A DNA stretch of 14,710 bases, taken from NCBI GenBank assembly GCA_964535875.1, contig CAZHUE010000048.1, positions 1 through 14,710 of the forward strand. Direction: 5' to 3'. Numbering within the stretch: the first letter of the stretch is position 1; each line of letters opens with the position of its first letter. This stretch comes from QPIN01 sp964535875 (GTDB lineage Bacteria; Pseudomonadota; Gammaproteobacteria; Methylococcales; Methylomonadaceae). The notes beneath the pieces are model-generated. The model saw only the letters and a list, made by a program, of their open reading frames with translations. It was not told where the DNA came from and made no database searches. The translations under genes and the position numbers were made by a program. This document shows positions 8,581 to 14,710 of the stretch, in pieces.

Positions 8581-8821
8581 TAATCAATTGATACACCGCC
8601 TCAACTACATCATTTATTGTTCTGGCATTTTTAAAATCTTCGGCTTTCACTGCTTTACCGGTTATTTCTTTTAGTTTAACAATCATATCAACTGCATCAA
8701 TACTATCGAAATCAAGGTCTTCACTTAACCTGGCATCTAAAGTCACTAATTCTTCTTCAATCTCAAACATTTCCAGCATAATTTGCTTGATGACCTGCAA
8801 AATATCATCACGATTATTCAT
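8573..8821 (-). CDS. Acyl carrier protein, second of tandem pair (ApeF-like)
   Basis: An 82-residue free-standing acyl carrier protein. Ser40 in DLDFDSIDAVDM is the 4'-phosphopantetheine site (D-S-[IL] motif), followed by the usual acidic recognition helix. Its ATG overlaps the stop of the preceding ACP gene (ATGA), and it is followed by the COG4648 gene. Aryl polyene systems carry two ACPs, one serving as the main carrier of the growing polyene chain. Which of the pair does so here cannot be told by sequence. Confidence 0.92.
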   Translation of the reverse strand: MNNRDDILQVIKQIMLEMFEIEEELVTLDARLSEDLDFDSIDAVDMIVKLKEITGKAVKAEDFKNARTINDVVEAVYQLIND

Positions 8822-9084
8822 ACTTTTTTCGCCTGTTCAAATTCAATGTACTCTGTTAGAGATGCAACTGAAGCAAATATTTTAACCACATCATCTTTCT
8901 CAGCATCAATTCGAACGTCATATTTTTTTCTGATTGCCAAACCTAACTCTAAAGCATCAATCGAATCTAGGCCTAAGCCCTCGTTAAACAATGCTTCCTG
9001 ACTATCTATATCATCTACACTCAAATCTTCCAAATCGAGCGAGGTTATAATCAATTGTTTTAGTTCATTTTCCATACGTCTCAT
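8818..9084 (-). CDS. Acyl carrier protein, first of tandem pair (ApeE-like)
   Basis: An 88-residue acyl carrier protein. Ser41 in GLGLDSIDALEL is the phosphopantetheine attachment site, and the four-helix pattern is intact. The ATG at 9084 overlaps the upstream stop (ATGA). A second in-frame ATG three codons on (9075) is equally possible and would give 85 aa with a small gap after the upstream gene. It is clearly different from its neighbour in sequence, so this is not a recent duplication. In the pathway it would hold the aryl starter and/or the elongating polyene as a thioester. Confidence 0.92.
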   Translation of the reverse strand: MRRMENELKQLIITSLDLEDLSVDDIDSQEALFNEGLGLDSIDALELGLAIRKKYDVRIDAEKDDVVKIFASVASLTEYIEFEQAKKV

Positions 9085-9845
9085 TCTTCTCTTTGTTGAC
9101 TAAAATAGCCCTGTAAATATTGATTAAATCTTCGTACGGCAATTGTTTTCGGCTCTATTTTTAAAAAACTGTCGAGTACCATATCATCTCCTACTCGCAT
9201 CGACAAATGAAACCGGCGGTCAGGGATCTGGTACCATTTTTCCTGCTTTGTCAAAGTGCTGGGGTTACATGATATTATAACGGGGGTAACCGTTACATTC
9301 GCTTGTAATGCAATATGAGCAGCACCTCGTTGAAATTTATACGGTTGATAAGGCACTGTCCTTGTACTTTCTGGAAAAATAACAAGGGTTCCCCCTGTTT
9401 TTAAATACGCGACACACTCACTAATCATTTTTTCAGAATCCCCATTGCTAATATACCCTGCATTTGTCACTGCTCCTTTTATAAAAGGGTTTTGCCATAA
9501 ACTTTCTTTAACAATACAGTTTGCTGCTGGAATTCTGCTGATTAGAAAAACAATATCAATCAATGTTGGGTGGTTAGCCAAAATCAACTGTCCAGGCCTG
9601 TTTAACTTTTCCAAGCCTTCAATTTCATAGGTCATAACACCTAGTCTATGCATTAAGCCTATAAAAACATAAAAACTATAATGCACACTCAATTGTCCAC
9701 GCTGGTTTTTTTTATTATCTTTAACAGGCCAAGCATTAATAACAGGAAAAACTAATAGCCGAAGAATAATACCTCCCACCCCAAAAGCAAAAAAACTAAA
9801 GCCAGTAGCAATCAACCTCCAATAATAGTTAAGCGAATCGATCAT
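9081..9845 (-). CDS. PlsC-like lysophospholipid-type acyltransferase (LPLAT)
   Basis: A 254-residue membrane-bound acyltransferase of the 1-acylglycerol-3-phosphate acyltransferase superfamily. N-H-P-T-L-I-D at residues 91-97 is the H-x4-D catalytic motif, and F-P-E-S-T at 157-161 is the second (acceptor/substrate) block. An N-terminal hydrophobic segment spans about 10-38. I chose the ATG at 9845, which gives an ATGA overlap with the chain-length-factor gene and has a purine-rich GGGAAAAAAG just upstream. A GTG at 9860 would add five residues. It is the second acyltransferase of the operon and belongs to a different branch from the LpxL-like one. A role in making or transferring the lipid anchor is inferred from aryl polyene clusters, which usually hold such a gene. 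Confidence 0.85.
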   Translation of the reverse strand: MIDSLNYYWRLIATGFSFFAFGVGGIILRLLVFPVINAWPVKDNKKNQRGQLSVHYSFYVFIGLMHRLGVMTYEIEGLEKLNRPGQLILANHPTLIDIVFLISRIPAANCIVKESLWQNPFIKGAVTNAGYISNGDSEKMISECVAYLKTGGTLVIFPESTRTVPYQPYKFQRGAAHIALQANVTVTPVIISCNPSTLTKQEKWYQIPDRRFHLSMRVGDDMVLDSFLKIEPKTIAVRRFNQYLQGYFSQQREE

Positions 9846-10537
9846 CTTTTTTCCCAGCACCAGCTGTGGCGAGGCGTTTGTATAATCAGTTTTTTTTGAC
9901 TACCAGACAAAAACTGCGTCATTAAGGGGACTTGCAAAGGTTGTTCGCCATCATCCCCCTCTATTGGTCGAATACTTATTCGAAGCGGGATACCTGAACC
10001 TGTTTTTCCAACACGCAAAGCTATTGCTCGACTATTATCTGTAGATAGTTTATAAGGCGCAGAGGGATAAAAAGCTTCTAACGGTTCATCATACAAAACG
10101 ATTAATACTTCATCTTCTCCTTCTTGAAGCAATCCAGTTGCTTCTATAAAAGCGGCGGACAGCCCTTCTTCACCTGGTGCTACTACGACACTCTGTCGTT
10201 TATTTTTATAAGCCATAGCAAATAAACCAGCAATTGAATTATGTACAGAAAGACTAAAAGCAGTGGGAGAAATTTCTTCCCCTCGCTCAATCATTTCCAT
10301 CATTTTAAATGATTTGGCTAATTCGCCATGAGTTGAGCTAAAAACTGTAGGATGATTTTTTTCTTCATCAACACATTGGCAGGCCGCACAAAAGACGATT
10401 CGAGCCAAAGGACTTAAACGTCGCTTTAACATTCCAGGCACAAAAGAAAGTAATTCATTTTGGCTTAAAACATCTGCATCTTCTTCATCTAATGGAGGCC
10501 AAACACTCCATTTTCTTACTATAATATCTTGATACAT
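9842..10537 (-). CDS. Beta-ketoacyl synthase-like chain length factor, ApeC-like
   Basis: A 231-residue protein resembling only the N-terminal half of a ketosynthase (Ketoacyl-synt_2, chain-length-factor type). F-S-L-S-V-H-N-S-I-A-G at about residues 94-104 is the block equivalent to the nucleophile region of thiolase-fold enzymes, but it has no cysteine, so the protein is not a catalytic ketosynthase. In aryl polyene systems such a protein pairs with a full ketosynthase (ApeO) and sets chain length. No such partner is encoded in this window. It is the first gene of the operon, 59 nt after the rnhA stop. That gap holds a possible GATAAT -10 box but no good -35, so the operon may be read through from rnhA or start from a weak promoter. 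Its end overlaps the acyltransferase start. Confidence 0.82.
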   Translation of the reverse strand: MYQDIIVRKWSVWPPLDEEDADVLSQNELLSFVPGMLKRRLSPLARIVFCAACQCVDEEKNHPTVFSSTHGELAKSFKMMEMIERGEEISPTAFSLSVHNSIAGLFAMAYKNKRQSVVVAPGEEGLSAAFIEATGLLQEGEDEVLIVLYDEPLEAFYPSAPYKLSTDNSRAIALRVGKTGSGIPLRISIRPIEGDDGEQPLQVPLMTQFLSGSQKKLIIQTPRHSWCWEKR

Positions 10538-10596
10538 ATTTGCTTAATGCTGGATGAACATAAGATTATCAATCTGATTCTATGATAAACTTTAAG

Positions 10597-11032
10597 TTAT
10601 TCCGGCACTCCCTGATTTGCAAGCAGATCTGCTTTATCATTACCCTTATCACCTGAGTGACCTTTTACCCACACCCAATCAATCTTATGTTTNNNNNNNN
10701 NNNNNNNNNNNNNNNNNNNNNNNNNNATTTTTTACTGGTTTTTTGGCAGTGGTTTTCCAGCCCCTTTTTTTCCAGTTATCCATCCATTCCGTAATACCTT
10801 GCAAAACATATTTAGAATCAGTATGCAATACAACATGACTAGTTTTTTTTAAGGTCTCTAGTGCCTTAATAGCCGCCATTAACTCCATTCGATTATTGGT
10901 GGTTTCTTGCTCACCACCATACAATTCTTTTTTATTTGACTTATATTCCATAAAAACACCCCAGCCACCAGGCCCCGGATTTCCTTTACACGCCCCATCC
11001 GTATAAATAGTGACGAAGTCAGTCATTTTCAT
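10597..11032 (-). CDS. rnhA: Ribonuclease HI, interrupted by an assembly gap
   Basis: RNase HI cuts the RNA strand of RNA-DNA hybrids. All active-site residues are visible: Asp12 in IYTDGACKGNPG, Glu48 in NNRMEL, Asp70 in LHTDSKY, and, beyond the gap, V-K-G-H-S-G and N-D-K-A-D. Reading stops making sense at the run of N (10693-10726), but the next frame resumes with HKIDWVWVKGHSGD and ends in LLANQGVPE and a TAA at 10599-10597. The two parts are out of frame by one base only because 34 N were inserted; 33 or 36 bases would restore the gene. By comparison with E. coli RNase HI, about 12 residues are missing, giving roughly 145 aa. The ATG at 11032 has AGGA close upstream; ATG 11026 is an alternative. 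It overlaps the methyltransferase gene by 14 nt. This is not a pseudogene on present evidence. Confidence 0.93.
10693..10726. other. Assembly gap (34 N) inside rnhA
   Basis: A run of 34 undetermined bases. The coding frames on the two sides differ by one, so the stated gap length is not the real one. The flanking protein segments suggest 36 missing bases (12 codons). Confidence 0.97.
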
Positions 11033-11741
11033 TTTTCCTATGTGTTGCAGATTTTAACCCGACTGCAGCAGAAACAAGCTTTGAAGGCTTAGCCTTGACT
11101 GGGGTTAATGGTATTAAAGTATATTGTCTTTTAACTGCTTTAACAGCGTATGCCATTGAAAAAAAAGTCATCCTGCCTACTTCAAACCTTTCCGGTGTAT
11201 TAATAATAGAGTCTATGCAGAATTCAGAAGTTGTCTTTATTTCAAAGTTTAATAACTTAAGCCAATCAGCAATTCTAGTTCGTGAAACAAAATAGCTCCT
11301 CCATGAGTCAGACATTTTTTTATTCCACAACGATTGCATCCGAACCCAGATGTTCCAAGGGTTAAAACATAGAATTATAACATCCCCTCCCGGTTTAAGT
11401 ACCCGTTCAATTTCTCTCATCGTTTGAAAACGATTGACATCAAATTCAATTAAATGAGGAACAAGAACTAAATCAACACTTTCACTTTGAATTGGCAGTC
11501 TAAAAGAATTTGCACAGATTTTTTCAGCTTCAGCACTGCCTTTTCCTTTTGCATCAAGAATACTGTAATTTGTATACAAGGTGAAGTCTATAAAATCTTT
11601 TTCCCAGCCCAACCCACCTATCTGTAAAGTTGTTTGCTTGCAACTTACTGATATTGAATGAATAAGGTATTTTTTTTCTTGTAACTGCAACAATTTACCT
11701 TGTGGCGTTTCAAAAAAAGAAAATAAAAACTTTCGCTTCAT
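11019..11741 (-). CDS. SAM-dependent methyltransferase, YafS-like
   Basis: A 240-residue class I methyltransferase (Methyltransf_11 type). The SAM-binding loop is the variant L-Q-I-G-G-L-G (residues 39-45) instead of the usual E-x-G-x-G-x-G. Post-motif blocks are clear: SVDLVLVPHLIEF, then REIERVLKPGGDVIILCFNPWN, the W-N-P-x-N signature area of YafS-like proteins that sit beside rnhA in many gammaproteobacteria. The substrate is unknown. The gene precedes rnhA, overlapping it by 14 nt, and is divergent from mltD. In E. coli gloB lies between this gene and mltD; here only 81 nt separate them. The last about 35 residues are basic and variable. Confidence 0.82.
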   Translation of the reverse strand: MKRKFLFSFFETPQGKLLQLQEKKYLIHSISVSCKQTTLQIGGLGWEKDFIDFTLYTNYSILDAKGKGSAEAEKICANSFRLPIQSESVDLVLVPHLIEFDVNRFQTMREIERVLKPGGDVIILCFNPWNIWVRMQSLWNKKMSDSWRSYFVSRTRIADWLKLLNFEIKTTSEFCIDSIINTPERFEVGRMTFFSMAYAVKAVKRQYTLIPLTPVKAKPSKLVSAAVGLKSATHRKNEND

Positions 11742-11758
11742 AGACCAAATACTAAGAA

Positions 11759-11787
11759 AATAAATGAATTTTAATATACACTTTCAA
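11759..11787 (-). promoter_or_regulatory. Possible sigma70 promoter for methyltransferase-rnhA
   Basis: On the minus strand TTGAAA (11787-11782), a 17-nt spacer and TTTATT (11764-11759) lie upstream of the methyltransferase ATG at 11741. The -35 matches 5 of 6 consensus bases and the -10 matches 4 of 6. The implied leader is only about 11 nt with no clear ribosome site, so this is a candidate only. The 81-nt divergent region must also hold the mltD promoter, which I could not pinpoint. Confidence 0.32.
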
Positions 11788-11822
11788 TATCATAAACATA
11801 TTAATAAATCCAGTTATAGGCA

Positions 11823-13247
11823 ATGTCCAAATCTAATTCTATCAGGTCAGCTAGCTATTTACTGTATTTGATTATTTTCCTCACAACTGGATGCACTGAA
11901 AAAGCAACTAAACACGTTTTTTTCAACGAGATACCCCCTTCTGTTAACCAGCAACTTTATACAGAGTCATTCCGCATTCAGCCAGAAGCCCCCTATCCAA
12001 ATCATATTACAGATATCTTTCCTGTTGAGAAAAAACCTGTTGTAACTTTGGCTAAGTCAAAACCCATAAATTTACCTAAACCCAACAAAACCACCAGTGA
12101 ACATAAAACGGTCTGGGATCGCTTACTTTCACTTTATGCATTTCCAGAAATTGAAAATGCCCGTATTGATCGAGAAATAAAAAAATACCTTAAACACCCT
12201 AAATTTATTACCAAACTCCAACAGCGAGCAGCCCCTTATCTCTACTTTATTCTTAATGAGATAGAGGCAAAACAAATACCTGGAGAGCTTGCTTTACTCC
12301 CTGTTGTAGAAAGCGCGTTTATACCAAATGCCAGATCCAGAAGTAATGCACTCGGCCTTTGGCAATTTATGCCTGCAACTGGTCGATTATTTGGCCTAAA
12401 ACAAACCTGGTGGTATGACGGTCGTAAAGACATCTATAAGTCTACTCGAGCAGCAACAACTTATTTAAAACAATTAAGTGAATCAAACAATAATGACTGG
12501 GCTTTAGCACTTGCTTCATATAATGCTGGAAAAGGGTATATTAATAAAGTAATTCGAAAAAACAAGAGAAGAAATAAACCAACGGACTATTGGTCTCTAC
12601 CATTATATAAAGAAACAATGCATTATGTTCCGAAGTTAATGGCAATTGCTAAAATTTTTGCCAATGCTGAAAAATATAATATCCCTTTACTCGATATCCC
12701 TAATAAACCTTATTTTTCTAAAGTAGATATTCAGTCCCCATTTAATTTAAATATTGCCGCTAAAATGACTGGCATGCCATCCGATGCTTTCTTTAATTTA
12801 AACCCGGCATTCAAACGATCATCCATTAATAAAGAAGGTGTTTATCATTTACTAGTCCATGCGGACAAAGCTGAAAATTTCAAAAATAGATTAGCCATTA
12901 CACCTAAAAAAGACCTAATAAAACAAGCACGTCGGCATAAAATAAAATCGGGTGAAAACTTGAGTATTATTGCAAAAAAATATAATACTTCTGTTGTTGC
13001 ATTACGCCAAAACAACCAGTTATCACGCAAAGGTATTATTAAAGCGGGACAAATGATACTTATCCCTAATTCATCAGATAGAACTTCAAAGCTAAACAGG
13101 CAAACCTATATTGTTAAAAAAGGCGATACATTCTGGAATATTGCCCGCCAATTTGCTGTTCGTAGTAAAGATATTGCAACCTGGAATAATATTTCTTTAA
13201 CAAAAGTATTACAACCTGGTCAAAAATTAATTATTGAAGAAGGTTAA
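11823..13247 (+). CDS. mltD: Membrane-bound lytic murein transglycosylase D
   Basis: A lipoprotein that cleaves the MurNAc-GlcNAc bond of peptidoglycan, forming 1,6-anhydro ends. The N-terminus is a lipoprotein signal (hydrophobic 12-21, then L-T-T-G-C with the lipidated Cys at 24). A goose-type SLT domain covers about residues 130-290. Catalytic Glu163 is in LLPVVESAF, followed by S-N-A-L-G-L-W-Q-F-M-P-A-T-G and later A-L-A-S-Y-N-A-G-K-G, both hallmark motifs. Two LysM peptidoglycan-binding repeats follow at about 371-415 and 428-471. The total of 474 aa and domain order equal MltD of other gammaproteobacteria. AGG lies about 5 nt before the ATG. It is divergent from the methyltransferase. 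The lipobox is slightly atypical at -3 (Thr). Confidence 0.95.
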   Translation: MSKSNSIRSASYLLYLIIFLTTGCTEKATKHVFFNEIPPSVNQQLYTESFRIQPEAPYPNHITDIFPVEKKPVVTLAKSKPINLPKPNKTTSEHKTVWDRLLSLYAFPEIENARIDREIKKYLKHPKFITKLQQRAAPYLYFILNEIEAKQIPGELALLPVVESAFIPNARSRSNALGLWQFMPATGRLFGLKQTWWYDGRKDIYKSTRAATTYLKQLSESNNNDWALALASYNAGKGYINKVIRKNKRRNKPTDYWSLPLYKETMHYVPKLMAIAKIFANAEKYNIPLLDIPNKPYFSKVDIQSPFNLNIAAKMTGMPSDAFFNLNPAFKRSSINKEGVYHLLVHADKAENFKNRLAITPKKDLIKQARRHKIKSGENLSIIAKKYNTSVVALRQNNQLSRKGIIKAGQMILIPNSSDRTSKLNRQTYIVKKGDTFWNIARQFAVRSKDIATWNNISLTKVLQPGQKLIIEEG

Positions 13248-13320
13248 CAATCCGCTAACTTACTCTAAATCGTCCTATAATTGGGACCAAAATATTCCTT
13301 TTTCAGAAACCCTTTTCTAG

Positions 13321-13326
13321 TATAAA
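13321..13326 (+). promoter_or_regulatory. Possible -10 box for the DsbA-like gene
   Basis: TATAAA at 13321-13326 lies 40 nt before the ATG at 13367 and would give a leader of about 34 nt. No convincing -35 is present at 16-18 nt (only a T-rich tract near 13299-13304). The gene's ribosome site AGGATC sits 8 nt before the ATG. Confidence 0.3.
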
Positions 13327-13366
13327 TTCAGCATTCTTAACTTCAATTAATTTTAGGATCGTCATT

Positions 13367-14002
13367 ATGCTTAATACTCATCTATTTTATATTCATGACC
13401 CGATGTGTAGCTGGTGTTATGCCTTCAACCCAAGCCTGACTCAATTGCACAAAAACCTGCCCTCTTCTATTTACTTTCGCTATTTACTTGGTGGATTAGC
13501 ACCTGATACAACTGAGCCAATGCCGGTAGAGCTACAAAAAACTATCCACCAAATTTGGCTACAAATAGAAAATACAGTCCCCAACACCCAATTTAATTAC
13601 GATTTTTGGAAATTAAACACCCCTTTTCGTTCGACCTTTCCTGCTTGCAGGGCTATTTTAGCTGCCAGAAAACAAAACTCCAGCGTTGAAACTAAAATTA
13701 TACATGTCATTCAAAAAACTTATTATCAACAGGCCAAAAACCCGTCTTTGCAAATAACGCTTGAAGAATGTGCCATAGAAGTCGGGCTAGATTCAAATGA
13801 ATTTATAAAAGATTTAGACAGTGCTGCCATTGAAAATGAACTGAAAAATGAAATTAAATTGGCTAGAAGTATGGGCATCCATTCTTATCCGTCCTTATGC
13901 CTACTTCATAATAATCAGCAGTTTTTTATTTCTATCGATTATCTTAACTACCAAACGATGATTGATAATATCAATAATATACTGGAAAACTCCTTGACCT
14001 AA
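13367..14002 (+). CDS. DsbA/FrnE-like thiol-disulfide oxidoreductase, cytoplasmic
   Basis: A 211-residue DsbA-superfamily protein: a thioredoxin fold with a helical insert. The redox motif C14-S-W-C17 sits in D-P-M-C-S-W-C-Y-A-F right after the first strand. G-G-L-A-P and a cis-proline loop (H-S-Y-P-S-L, about residue 175) complete the active site. There is no signal peptide, so it should act in the cytoplasm like FrnE-type members rather than in the periplasm. Its substrate and redox partner are unknown. A good ribosome site (AGGA) supports the chosen ATG. It stands alone, followed by a terminator that begins at its stop codon. Confidence 0.86.
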   Translation: MLNTHLFYIHDPMCSWCYAFNPSLTQLHKNLPSSIYFRYLLGGLAPDTTEPMPVELQKTIHQIWLQIENTVPNTQFNYDFWKLNTPFRSTFPACRAILAARKQNSSVETKIIHVIQKTYYQQAKNPSLQITLEECAIEVGLDSNEFIKDLDSAAIENELKNEIKLARSMGIHSYPSLCLLHNNQQFFISIDYLNYQTMIDNINNILENSLT

Positions 14003-14051
14003 ACACAAAGAAACTTATTCCGTCAAGTTCTTAAAGTGTTTAGTGTTTTTT
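13999..14051 (+). terminator. Rho-independent terminator of the DsbA-like gene
   Basis: An 8-bp outer stem CTAAACAC (13999-14006) pairs with GTGTTTAG (14036-14043). An inner stem (14008-14016 with 14025-14032, one bulged A) closes an 8-nt loop. The T-run at 14046-14051 follows. The stem includes the TAA stop codon of the gene (14000-14002). The inner and outer stems are separated by a small unpaired bulge, and the stem is AT-rich. Confidence 0.62.
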
Positions 14052-14055
14052 ATTA

Positions 14056-14256
14056 CCTAAGGTAACACGCAATAAATAACCTACCGGTATGCGCAGAATA
14101 TTTGCTTGTCTTTAAGGCGCAATGTAGGGCGCATAACAAGCTATGTAACCGAAGTTGCAATGCAGAAGACAGGCAAAAAGATTAGAAAAGCTTTAGCAAT
14201 TCTTATGCTTTAGTACAAGTAATACTGGTGGGTTATTTATTGCGAGTTGCCTAAGG
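14056..14256. repeat. 201-bp element bounded by 35-nt imperfect inverted repeats
   Basis: Arm 14056-14090 and arm 14222-14256 are reverse complements at 30 of 35 positions, both beginning CCTAAGG or ending with its complement-equivalent. The 131 nt between them carry no credible gene. The architecture resembles a miniature non-autonomous element or a palindromic dispersed repeat. No target-site duplication is seen at its edges. It lies between the DsbA-like terminator and the oxoprolinase gene. Confidence 0.6.
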
Positions 14257-14360
14257 AACGTGCATGAAATAACTTGAGCAATTGACTTGTGTTTCTGCCC
14301 GTTTTCTGCGTTATGCCAACAGTAACATAGCTTCCTATTGCGAAGGGTTTCAATGCAGAG
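14138..14360. repeat. Secondary degenerate repeats overlapping the 201-bp element
   Basis: Two further relationships lie in the same gene-free stretch. 14138-14149 is an inverted repeat of 14322-14333 (11 of 12 bases). 14150-14168 is a degenerate direct repeat of 14341-14360 (shared CGAAG and CAATGCAGA). GCATAAC at 14131-14137 is also the exact reverse complement of 14310-14316. They suggest several decayed copies of one repeat family stacked together. Apart from these repeats and the operator-like palindrome, I see nothing in the 632-nt interval 14003-14634. Confidence 0.45.
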
Positions 14361-14499
14361 ATTGGATATTTTGGACTTAATTTTTCCATTCATCAATTAA
14401 TAGCGGTACCCATAATTTGTTATACCCCAATTTAGTCATATGAAACGATTTGTTTTGAACATAATCTATTTTCCACCTTTGTTATATGTACATGATGCG

Positions 14500-14515
14500 G
14501 TATTGATTACAATAC
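14500..14515. promoter_or_regulatory. Operator-like palindrome upstream of the oxoprolinase gene
   Basis: GTATTG-ATTA-CAATAC is a perfect inverted repeat with 6-nt arms. It overlaps a second smaller one (CAATA-CAAA-TATTG, 14510-14523). It lies about 120 nt before the next start codon in very AT-rich DNA. It could be a dimeric regulator site, but no regulator gene is adjacent and chance occurrence is possible. Confidence 0.3.
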
Positions 14516-14634
14516 AAATATTGGTAATTTATGTCTGTGAAAAAAAACCATTTACATATATGGCACCTAAGGAATGAGAGTTTAATCTTTTCTTACAGGT
14601 ACAAATTAGAATTATTAGATAGTAAACTTATAAA

Positions 14635-14710
14635 ATGCATGACCACCCTCAAGAACAACAAAAATGGCAATTTTGGATTGATCGCGGCGGTACCTTTACA
14701 GATATCGTCG
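14635..14710 (+). CDS. 5-oxoprolinase / hydantoinase A family protein, 3' partial
   Basis: Only 25 codons are visible before the window ends. They read W-Q-F-W-I-D-R-G-G-T-F-T-D-I-V, the N-terminal nucleotide-binding motif (Hydant_A_N, D-x-G-G-T-F-T-D) of ATP-dependent 5-oxoprolinases and N-methylhydantoinases. The W-Q-F-W-I-D-R-G-G form is typical of the long, about 1200-residue single-chain 5-oxoprolinase that opens 5-oxoproline to glutamate. The ATG at 14635 is the first in frame after a stop at 14623-14625; no ribosome site is obvious. It is separated from the DsbA-like gene by its terminator and a 632-nt gap. Confidence 0.8.
   Translation, partial: MHDHPQEQQKWQFWIDRGGTFTDIV

Noticed and set aside
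10538..10596. Promoter of the pigment operon between rnhA and the chain-length-factor gene
   Set aside because: A GATAAT and a TATCAT are present, but neither has a convincing -35 element at proper spacing, so no promoter is called.
10617..10838. Plus-strand frame across the N gap opposite rnhA
   Set aside because: It is the antisense shadow of the RNase HI gene and contains undetermined bases.
14193..14396. Minus-strand reading frame of 67 codons in the intergenic repeat region
   Set aside because: It runs through one arm of the inverted repeat, has no recognisable domain or clear ribosome site, and the other arm encodes a similar peptide interrupted by a stop, so repeat structure explains it better.

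Overview
The window is AT-rich chromosomal DNA, most likely from a gammaproteobacterium. A SAM-methyltransferase/rnhA pair lies next to mltD, which matches the yafS-rnhA/mltD neighbourhood of that class, and every large protein reads as a proteobacterial family member. Low-GC Methylococcales or Thiotrichales would fit, but the genus cannot be fixed from the sequence alone.

Layout. (1) 2-967, plus strand: the 3' part of a membrane acyltransferase-3 gene, cut by the window edge. (2) 968-1188: a convergent intergenic region with a doubtful attC-like trace. (3) 1189-10537, minus strand: eleven tightly packed genes whose junctions are almost all overlaps (five are ATGA/GTGA). In transcription order they are a ketosynthase-like chain-length factor, a lysophospholipid-type acyltransferase, two acyl carrier proteins, a COG4648 membrane protein, an AMP-ligase fused to an ApeI-like hotdog dehydratase, a family 2 glycosyltransferase, an LpxL-like acyltransferase, a HAL/PAL/TAL-type ammonia-lyase, a 4HBT thioesterase and a CrtI-like FAD oxidoreductase. 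(4) 10597-11741, minus strand: rnhA, interrupted by a 34-N assembly gap, and a methyltransferase. (5) 11823-14002, plus strand: mltD and a cytoplasmic DsbA/FrnE-like thiol oxidoreductase with a good terminator. (6) 14003-14634: a gene-free region with a 201-bp repeat bounded by 35-nt inverted repeats, plus further degenerate repeats. (7) 14635 to the end: the first codons of a 5-oxoprolinase/hydantoinase-type gene.

How the genes work together. The minus-strand operon is the starter-making, priming and tailoring half of an aryl polyene / xanthomonadin / flexirubin-type pigment pathway. The ammonia-lyase would make a cinnamate-type acid from an aromatic amino acid. The AMP-ligase would load an aryl acid onto one of the ACPs. 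The fused hotdog domain would dehydrate growing polyene intermediates. The thioesterase, the two acyltransferases and the glycosyltransferase would release the aryl polyene and attach it to a lipid or glycolipid in the envelope.

The striking feature is what is missing. No catalytic ketosynthase, ketoreductase, second dehydratase, LolA-like carrier or MMPL exporter is present, and the operon ends at an opposite-strand gene on one side and at rnhA on the other. The elongation and export half must be encoded elsewhere, or the cluster is incomplete.
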